64,000 nucleotides of DNA from Basidiobolus meristosporus CBS 931.73 (Eukaryota; Basidiobolomycota; Basidiobolomycetes; Basidiobolales; Basidiobolaceae), in the NCBI GenBank assembly GCA_002104905.1, contig MCFE01000085.1:1-64000 (forward strand). The letters are read 5' to 3'. The position numbers and the translations under genes were made by a program. Below are positions 56,663 to 64,000 of the stretch, one piece after another (position 1 is the stretch's first letter; each line of letters opens with the position of its first letter). The notes beneath the pieces are model-generated. The model was not told where the DNA came from, searched no databases, and worked only from the letters and a program-made list of their open reading frames with translations.

Positions 56663-57905
56663 TGTTGTGTTGTATTATGATTAGTTTGGGGCTTGTTCTA
56701 CAATGTAGAGGTTAATCAACAATATACAACAACTTCCAGTATGCTAATACTGAAATAGTTTATTGGGAGTTTGATATACCGATAGAAGATATAACTTTCA
56801 CTAATTTCCTCAATCTTGGGCTCAAAATATACTGTAGGCAGTGTTTATCACTTCTACAGCAGTGTTCTGACCTTCTGTCGACTAATGGGCTTATTTACTT
56901 TTATAGTAACTTTTCCTTATTTGGAAGTCACTTTCCTTTCTGAGAAAATATTTCCTAATATGGATATTCTGAACTCCCCTTTAACCTAAAGGGGTGTGTT
57001 GTAGAAGTCTCTAAAGGGGTCTTTAGACCTAAAGGGGTGTCTAAAGGGGTGTCTTTGGAGTAAAGGGGCTTCTTGTAGTGGTCTCTAAAGTGGACTTTAC
57101 ACTAAAGGGGTGCCCAAAGGGGCTTCTTTAAAGTAAAGGGGTTTCTTAAAGGGGTCTCTAAAGTGGACTTTAGACTAAAGGGGTGTCTAAAGGGGTGTCT
57201 TTAGAGTAAAGGGGCTTCTTAGAGAGGACTTTTCTGACAGAAAAGTGGTAGTTTCTTGTAGAACTTAGATTGGATTCTTGTGAGCTTTGCAGTCTCTTTA
57301 CTGATGTAGTACCAATCAAAGTCAGAATACTCAACAGTGCAAGTGATGCAGGGGAAGTCTTATAACCTTTAAACTTGTAATTGTAGTGTGGAGATTCTGG
57401 TAAGAGAGGCTCTCTCTTTATTTTTCAGCTGGGGAAGTCATATATATGAAAATTTTGAAGGATCAAAGTTTTTGGGCAATTGCGCAAGCAATACACGTGA
57501 TACAAAGCTACAATTTTGCAGTGGCGCAGATCGGACATAGGCGCAGCACCTGTGAAAATTTCACGTGATTTGATTGGCTGGTTCAAAAGTTATATGCGAT
57601 CAAAGTCACCATAGTAATCCTAGCAATAAGGCATAGTATATATAATAGTTGGACTCTTTTGGTCATAACTCCTTAAGTACTGCTTCAAATGAGCTGTAAT
57701 TTGAAACATGTGTTGGCTACTACGTGTTCTGTATGACATAATATTCTTGGGTGGATTGCTTGTCAGGGTCTGGAGCATTTGCTCTTCAAAGTTGGAAATT
57801 CTTGATCTTTCTCTTGTGTGTTACAATAGCAAAAAGCAAAATAAAGAAATGAGTGCAATATTGGTTTAGAGATATTGTAGTAATGGAATACTTTCCATTA
57901 CCACA
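56663..57905 (-). repeat. Gypsy 3' LTR, 1.24 kb
   Basis: Boundaries follow from the TG...CA ends and the adjacent polypurine tract. It includes the GGGG-rich minisatellite at 56983-57225. Confidence 0.72.
56983..57225. repeat. AAAGGGG minisatellite inside the gypsy LTR
   Basis: Twelve AAAGGGG blocks spaced about 12-35 bp apart, with TGTCTAAAGGGGTGTCTTT-like and TCTAAAGTGGACTTTA-like units recurring in a higher-order period of roughly 100 bp. The plus strand is G-rich, which is the antisense strand of the element. Confidence 0.85.
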
Positions 57906-57913
57906 AGTCTCCC

Positions 57914-58870
57914 CTAACTTTGAGAAATAATGCCCTCATTATTACTTCTGATATGGAACTTCTTCAATCTGTTACCAGGTTGTGTCAGTGCAAGTGGTGT
58001 ACCGTCAAGTTCTGCTAGTTTGTAAGATCCATTTTTGTTTGCATGTATGATCTTGTAGGGACCTTGCCATTGCATATCCAGCTTGGATGCCTTGTTTCTT
58101 TGGCTTTTTGTGTTGTGAAGTAGTATCAACTCACCTACTTCTAACAATGTTTTTCTTAGGCATTTTTGAGCGTCAAAGTACTCCTTGCCAGCCATTCTGG
58201 ATTTCTTCAGGTTTTCTATTGCATTCTGTTGCAGAGTGTGTGCTTGTTGAATCTGTTGTACTCTTGCTAGCAATAGCTCTGATGTTGTCATCGTTGGTTT
58301 CCATGGGAGGGTAAGCCAATTCTCAAAAGATATGTCTATCGGCAAAACAGCTTCATGTCCATATATTAAAAAAAATGGTGTATACCCTGTACTTCTTTTA
58401 ACCGTGACTCTATCAGACCAAATTGCTGCATGAAAGTTATTTGCTCATTTGTTGGGTTCTTCATAGCTAAGCTTTGCTAATGTGTTTGCAAAAGCAGAAT
58501 GTCCACGTTCAACTGGTGAATTTGCTTGTGGGTGATATGGCGTAGTATGTATAAGCTTGGTTCCATGCTTTGTCGCTAGTGCTTGTATTTCATAAGATCC
58601 ACATTCTCCATTGTCTGCAATAAGGGTGCCAACTGAACCATGTCTGAGTTATACATCTTTGAGAAATCTTGCTACTGCTTTTGCATTGGCTTGTTTCAGC
58701 ATTCTAGCCTCTATCCAACCAGTAAAGTTATCACGACAGTCCACCACATACTTATACCCAGCTGTTGCCCTTGGTAAATGTATAATATCTACATGTGCAA
58801 TTTGCCAAGCATAAGATGTGTATATACTGTGAAGTGGTTCATGCATCTTTTGGTTATCTCTTCTTTGACA
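57914..58870 (-). pseudogene. Ty3/gypsy integrase, C-terminal two thirds
   Basis: From 58870 downward: a CIPCQRR zinc-finger remnant, EPLHSIYTSYAWQIAHVDIIHLP with the first catalytic Asp, and YVVDCRDNFTGWIEAR, as in fungal gypsy integrases; a stop near 58650 follows. The 143-aa frame 58345-57914 is the integrase C-terminal region (KLDMQWQGPYKIIHANKNGS, YKLAELDG). The central segment with the remaining acidic residues is broken by stops. Confidence 0.82.
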
Positions 58871-60385
58871 TGGAATACATAATCAGTTCAGGGATATTGT
58901 TGAAAAGCAAATGCATTGCTCCCAGTGGAAAGCTTTTGCTTCAACAGATGCCCTCTAACTTAAGTATCTCTGGTTTCCAATTGATTCCATATTCCAGCCA
59001 ATGGCTTATAGCTTGCCAACTTTGCGGAAATTGCATACTCACTTCTGTATGTTCTCTCTGTAGAAAGATGATGTTCATAGTGCTGGTGTCTGGGTAACAA
59101 TAATGTGTGTGAGTTATGGAGTAAATACCCTAGAACTCACACATTTGACAGTAATACCGTCCATTGTGCCCAGAAAAACCTGCTATCTTGCTGATGGCTG
59201 GGGTATCTCCAATACAGACAATAATATGAGCTTCTACATGATGGCCATTTACTGTTATCCCACTGGAAAGCATATAAAATCATCCAGCAATGAGTACAGG
59301 TATCTATTCAGGCTGGACGGTGACTAAGGCCCAGATACCAGTAAGATTACCATCAGATTATTGCTCTAATACTGTAAGATGGGTGGGAGCTTCAGCTTGA
59401 TGAGAATCAGTGGCCTGCAGGATATGCTGGTACAGTACTTTTTAATACAAATCCATTAAGTGCTGAAGCCAAGGTATGGTTATACATACCTTCAAAGAAG
59501 CCCTTGCTTATTAGCTGTCTGTAATGTTTACCATCAAATCTATTGGATTGGTTTGCTCTTGATTGATACTGAGTGTGGTACTGTGTAGCTTTGCAATATT
59601 TGTTGGACTGCATCAGCTTCCTCAGATGGGGTATGACTGGAATATACCCTGAGTGTGAACAATGTTTTTCCTCAATGGTGGTTGATTCCTGACAACCTGG
59701 ACATGTTGCAATAGTAGCATTTTTGGATGTGAATGCCATGCAACTGTTAACACATGCTGGAATCAGGACAGTCTCTGGATCATATGTTGCCAGCTGCATG
59801 ACAATTGTCCACTTGTACCATGTACATGGTAAGTTGCATCCTGGTATGATTTTGGCAAGAAGTAGTATTAACTCCTCAAAGACCCCATTACTGATATTAG
59901 TGGAAATGAGCCACTTCTCTAGCCACAACATTACATCATTCACCAGTAATTGGATTACTGAGCTCACCTGGCTCCATAAAGTATCCTTGGCATTTGTTTC
60001 AATGGGTACTATTTCATTGCATATAGGGACTTGACTGGGCTCATATGTGGTACTGTTGTTAGGGGAGATAGGCTCAAAATCCATCAGTGAACCTTCTTTG
60101 TAAGAGCTATCACTTGGCATGCCATATTTGGAAGGCTGAGGTGGGCTTAAAGGTGTCACAAACTCACCTGACTCAGTTTGTGCAAGGTAACAAAGATGGA
60201 CAGGTGCCAATATAGAAGTATTGACTGACTGGCAAGATAATGTTGGTATAATAGTGACCAATGAATGGTCAAATATGACCTGGGTGGCAAAACACTGGCC
60301 ATGATCCTTTTGGTACTTCCTATGCTGTCTCAGTGCTTCATGGCTGAGAGGCTTGCCACAATAGCCACAAGGTCTTTTTCTCTTT
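58871..60385 (-). pseudogene. Tnp2-like transposase of CACTA/EnSpm superfamily, copy 2
   Basis: The main frame 60261-59407 (284 aa) ends with the family's typical start of the catalytic part: CPGCQE zinc pair, SGYIPVIPHLRKLMQSNKYC, FDGKHYRQL and ASALNGFVLK. After a stop the homology goes on in other frames: WPLILIKLKLPP, then GDTPAISKIAGFSGHNG with YYCQMC, then FPLGAMHLLFNNIPEL. These are landmark motifs of Tnp2 proteins. It is cut off by the gypsy remnant at about 58870. The Cys/His N-terminal segment can be traced to about 60385 beyond a stop. Confidence 0.82.
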
Positions 60386-60617
60386 GCTTACAGCAATGAG
60401 TCAAAGTAGTCTTGTCCATAAGGCAAACAGCTTGACCTTCAACAATGTAATGCTATTATATCACCTTTTGATCAATACTCATGTGAACTTAAGACAGTCT
60501 TGTATTTGGGACATTGCACCTACATAAATGTAAGATTCAATGCGGACCTGCCATAGTAAACATTATAAATAAAGTTGTAGCACCACATACAAATGTATAT
60601 GTCACACTATTTCCCCT
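60386..60617. promoter_or_regulatory. Intergenic region between the two divergent transposon genes
   Basis: About 230 bp between the Tnp2 relic and ORF2 of copy 2, conserved in outline with the same interval in copy 1 (48241-48502; shared segments such as GTATTTGGGACATTGCACC/its complement). It must carry both promoters in the ancestral element. Confidence 0.5.
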
Positions 60618-62589
60618 TTGGTTTGTCTCACTTCCATATATACACCACCAAAAAATAAAGCAAAGTTGTCTAGTTCTCAACCAAACCCCACTGCTGACAG
60701 CAACGGAAGAACAGTTGGACAACAGCTTGCTTTGACACTCAGTGCAACAAACAGGGCTACATCCAAAAATGGCCCTCTGGACAGTGTGCCCATTGAAGGT
60801 GATAATGCGGGCTCCTCAGGCTCTCAGTCAAGTAGGTAATTGAGAACCTCTGCACAGCCACAGGCTGACCATTATGCTCAGGCAGATGAGAATGTAGTAA
60901 GCACAGTGCCCTCAGCTCAAGATCAGAATGTGGCAATGATATCATCACCACCACCCATATTAGCAAGTATGTTGTCAGCTCATTTCAAAGTATTAATGAA
61001 GCAATTAGGTGCAGTGGCTGACAGGATAGATGTAATGGCCTAGAGAAGTCAGGAAATAGTCCAGAAACAGGAAGAGCAGATAATACTTGCAGAGCAATCA
61101 ATATCCCAGGTAGAGAAAGCAGCATCTTTGCTGTAACAAAGAAACTCAAGTAGCTCAATGCCACAGCCAAGAATTGAGCCATTTCCCAATGTAACAGCAG
61201 CGGAACACCACACAGTCTTTGAAGCACAACAACAGTGCCCAAAGATAAAGCTCATAGAAAAACCTATCACAGTGTGGGAGGGAGACAATATGGTGTTTAT
61301 AACAGAGCCTAAAAATCAAAAGTCATTGAAGATCTGTGAAGCTGTTGAGTGTAATAATGAAGAGTGGGCTAATATACAGGAGGCCATCAGAAGTCTAGCA
61401 TGCCATCACCTCATGGCTGGCATACCATGGGACCATCAGGAACTCAAGGCCAAGCAAGATGCACTTAACTTGTTCCATGAGCATTATCCTGGACTCAAAT
61501 GGGCAAACATATTTTGGGCCAGCGTTGGTATGCTAATTAAGTGTCTTAAGAATGAAGAAACTATGAAAGGCAGAAGAACAAGGGTGCCATGGCTAAGAAC
61601 CAGTGGCTTCCTCAAAAGCCAATTACAAGCATGGCCAAAAGCTCCAGACAAGCTTCAAAGATACATCAGGTTGCTGGAAGAGTGCCAATTAGGGACTAGC
61701 AGACACACATGGATGCACCAGCACAACCTTCATTGAGGAAAAAGCGCTGTACCACTCAAGAAGCACCCAGACTAAGTAGCAGTGAAGGACCTGGCAGTGA
61801 TAAAAACCAGCTACTCTTACAGGAGCCCATCACAACTACAGTTGAGAGCTCAAAACAAGTGGCAAAGAAACATCAGGTTGCCAGAAGAGTGCCAGCAAGG
61901 GATATGCAGGCCAAAAGAGATGCACAGAGCAGAATTTATCTGGGAGAAAACAGAGTTCTTTACAAGAAGCACTCAGACAAAGTAGCAGTGAAAGATCTGG
62001 TAGTGATAAAGGAAAAGGTAAAGGGAAGAATGTCTATCCAGGCCTGAGACAGGGAGGCATGCTAGAAAAGCTGCAGTTCTTTCCAATTAGCACTGTAAGT
62101 CCAGAACAGACTGAATCCCATCATAGCTAACAAGAATTACCAACAAGAAACCAGCTACTTTCACACAAGTTGGAAGTGCAGTCAGTTGAGCTACACTCCA
62201 GCAAGGTAGTTGATTTTACTGAGAAAGGCAATTTGTCTGCCACAGCCTCCACATCCTCCATTGTTGTCAGAGTGGAGATCCCACTGGCAGACAAGGCTAC
62301 AATGTCAAGAGCTCAAAAGACTATCACAATGCCTTCAGTGGAATTTTGGAACATTAACAGGCACACCAAGAGGTTGCAGCACTTCTTCAAGAGCGGTGCT
62401 CAAGAAAATGCACTGGAATATTGCAAGGGTTTATTGCAAAGACTGGCAGATGAGGTGCTAGACCTTGCAGTGCTGGCTGAAGACCAGGATGTGTGGGAAC
62501 CAGTGAATGAACAGAGGCACAAAGACATTGGGTTCCTACCAAAGTTGTGGAACCAGAGCATTACAGCAGAAATACTCACTGAGTGGTAG
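60618..62589 (+). pseudogene. ORF2 of the CACTA-like element, copy 2
   Basis: Not a family I recognise. Pieces in order: SSQPNPTADSNGRTVGQQLA; a SQSSR, stop; SAHFKVLMKQLGAVADRIDV (probable coiled coil); QSISQVEKAASLL; conserved core from 61158 (PRIEPFPNVTA, PITVWEGDN, CNNEEWANIQEAIRSLACHH, WDHQELKAKQDALNLFHEHY); after a frameshift near 61585 a basic, Ser/Gln-rich segment repeated twice with a period of about 69 codons (near 61640 and 61850); then 62170-62589 with RLQHFFKSGAQENALEYC and RLADEVLDLAVLAEDQD. At least four breaks. By position it resembles the accessory protein that CACTA elements often carry, but no homology can be claimed. Confidence 0.65.
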
Positions 62590-62635
62590 ATTTTAATGGA
62601 GTTACTTGTTGAGTGTGGGGTTGGACTTAATGTTA

Positions 62636-62999
62636 GTGTAGGGTATAGGGACTTGAATAGGCCAACATAATTGGCAATTGAGGTACAACTGAAGCTTCAA
62701 TGGAAATAAATCAATTTGTATGCATGAAAAGTAAGAGAAACAGTTGAGTCAGGAAGTATGGAGTGTGTAAAAGAGGCAATAGCCAATCAATGCACAATAA
62801 CATTGGAGGCAATAGTGTGTCCAGGGTATAGAGACTTGCATAGGTCAATACAATAGGCAATTGGGGTAAAACTGAAGTTTCAACAGAAATAAATCAGTTT
62901 GTACGCATGAAAAGTAGAGAAATGGTTGAGTCAGGAAGTATGGAGTGTGTAAAAGAGGCAATAGCCAACCAATTCACACAAACATAGGAGGTGATAGAG
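62636..62999. repeat. Tandem duplication of about 180 bp
   Basis: Two adjacent units, 62636-62815 and 62816-62999, share GGGTATAG.GACTTG, CAGGAAGTATGGAGTGTG and AAAAGAGGCAATAGCCAA. They lie just after ORF2 of copy 2 and could be subterminal repeats of the transposon. Confidence 0.8.
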
Positions 63000-63220
63000 T
63001 GTTTGAGATCAGGATGTGAGTAATTGGCAGGGAACTAATCAAAAGCCACTTATACATTGTTGTGATGAAAAATTTTGACTAAGTTTTTTGTGAAATGTGG
63101 GGTGCAATTGTTTTTCAATGATCTCTGGATGGTGTCTCAATGGGATCAGTATCTCATAGTCACAGGACTTTAACTTTGTGACAGCCTTTTGATGGGATCA
63201 CCTCAATAATCTTTCATAGG
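63000..63220. other. Short unassigned stretch
   Basis: No gene or known repeat visible. TGGGATCA appears twice (about 63137 and 63197). Confidence 0.4.
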
Positions 63221-64000
63221 GTGCCCATGAAAACCTTCTTAATTGGAATTTCATGTTATTGAGTAAAAAGTTCTTTTGGTGTATAAAGTGCTGAGATGCT
63301 CCACAGTCAATATACCACATCTGAGAATCCTTGATTGTAGTCATACTTAGTGCAGATATGTATAGTCTGTCTTCAATTGTTAAACCATTTCTATATTCAG
63401 CTTCTTTTGCTGATTATCTTTCTTTTTGAGATGCCGGTCTGATGTGAGTCCTTTCCTTTTGCAATAGTTACACAACAGGTTGCTGTTGTCTTTGTAGGGT
63501 CTTGGGTACCTCCTTTGCTGGCTATCATTGCTCATTAAAGCACTTTCCTCTTCCTTCTTATTGGTGCTTGATTTTCTTAATTCTTCATCCAGGAGCATTC
63601 CATATATGTAATTTAAGGTCAAATCTTCAGTTCTGCACTAGGGCTGATACAGGGTCCCAAAACTTGTCTGTCAGGCTATTCAGGATGGTAACTATCACAT
63701 CCTCATCAGTAGTTGCTGCGCCCACATATTCCAATTCATCTACCAGCAGGGTAATTTTGTTATTCAGACTTTTCATTTGTTCTCCTGGCAGCATCTTTGT
63801 AGTAAGAATTTTTGTCTCCGATACATTTTCTTAGCAGCTGAATATGACTGGTAGGTGTCTTCTAATGCCTTCCAGGCATTCTTTGCCATTTTTGCTCTTA
63901 AGCATTGAATTTGCAATTTGTCCTTAACATTATGGCAACTGCAGTTAAAGGCACTTCGTCCTTTTTTCTGGTACTTTAAGGTTTCCTCTCACATGTTTTT
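63221..64000 (-). pseudogene. Copia gag-protease relic at window end
   Basis: Minus-strand copia sequence from the protease region (the segment before DSGA; IDCGASQH-like near 63300) back through the CCHC knuckle (CNYCKRKGLTSDRH, last Cys changed to His, near 63440-63480) and gag (LTLNYIYGMLLDEELRKSS). Frameshifts occur, for example near 63640 and 63810. It is cut by the window end; pol and the 3' LTR are absent on the inner side. Confidence 0.87.

Larger units (their letters stand above)
56663..58870 (-). mobile_element. Ty3/gypsy element, 3' part only
   Basis: Minus strand: an LTR of 1243 bp (56663-57905; TGTTGTGTTG to TTACCACA on plus), a polypurine tract (minus AGTTAGGGGAGAC, 57906-57918) and integrase up to about 58870, where it abuts the Tnp2 relic. 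Reverse transcriptase, protease and gag are gone. No target duplication can be tested because the 5' end is missing. Confidence 0.8.

Noticed and set aside
56983-57225. CRISPR-like array
   Set aside because: Units are imperfect, spacers are not unique and the context is a eukaryotic LTR; it is a minisatellite.

Overview
The window is a piece of a fungal nuclear genome with two compartments. A gene-rich island of roughly balanced base composition (about 19.1-39.2 kb) is flanked by AT-rich, transposon-filled sequence on both sides. Fungal origin is supported by a Zn2Cys6 transcription factor, a Lag1-type ceramide synthase, a proteinase K-like secreted subtilase and short (about 50-105 bp) GT-AG introns, often with a CTAAC/CTAAT-like branch site. 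An early-diverging fungus fits best (a HEATR6-like gene with 18 introns, TTAGGG-like tracts), but I cannot name the species from sequence alone.

Left flank (1-19.1 kb): one Ty1/copia family dominates. Element A (484-4252, minus) is bounded by a target duplication but has lost its integrase by two in-frame deletions. Element B (11694-16380, minus) looks complete and very young, with one uninterrupted gag-pol frame and LTRs I cannot tell apart. B sits inside an older decayed relative, element C (9354-18719, plus), with a 5-bp target duplication. There are also several solo LTRs, older LTR scraps, and a 733-bp foldback element inserted in an LTR.

Gene island (21.0-36.7 kb): TIM10 (mitochondrial import chaperone), a Zn2Cys6 regulator, eIF3a (minus strand), a HEATR6-like HEAT-repeat protein (19 exons), SmF of the spliceosome (minus, three exons, the first only 9 bp), a secreted subtilisin-like protease and a LAG1-type ceramide synthase. 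Most are housekeeping genes, with no operon-like relation. eIF3a and HEATR6 are divergent and share a 522-bp promoter region; HEATR6 and SmF converge. Telomere-like TTAGGG/CTAGGG tracts lie near both edges of the island.

Right flank (39.2-64 kb): LTR fragments hold a mitochondrial nad4 insert (NUMT). A second young copia copy (D, 40758-45443) has one frameshift and is inserted in one arm of an LTR palindrome. Next come two broken copies of a CACTA/EnSpm-like transposon whose Tnp2-type transposase is divergently paired with a second, unrecognised gene (ORF2); a DDE_Tnp_4/Harbinger-like fragment; a decayed copia (E) carrying a TG...CA solo-LTR-like insert; and the 3' end of a Ty3/gypsy element whose 1.2-kb LTR holds a GGGG-rich minisatellite. 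The window ends inside another copia gag relic.

The most interesting items are the copia primer site, which pairs with the initiator-tRNA anticodon loop and contains the probable gag ATG; the integrase-less but open element A; the two-gene CACTA-like element with a conserved unknown ORF2; the foldback element; and the NUMT.
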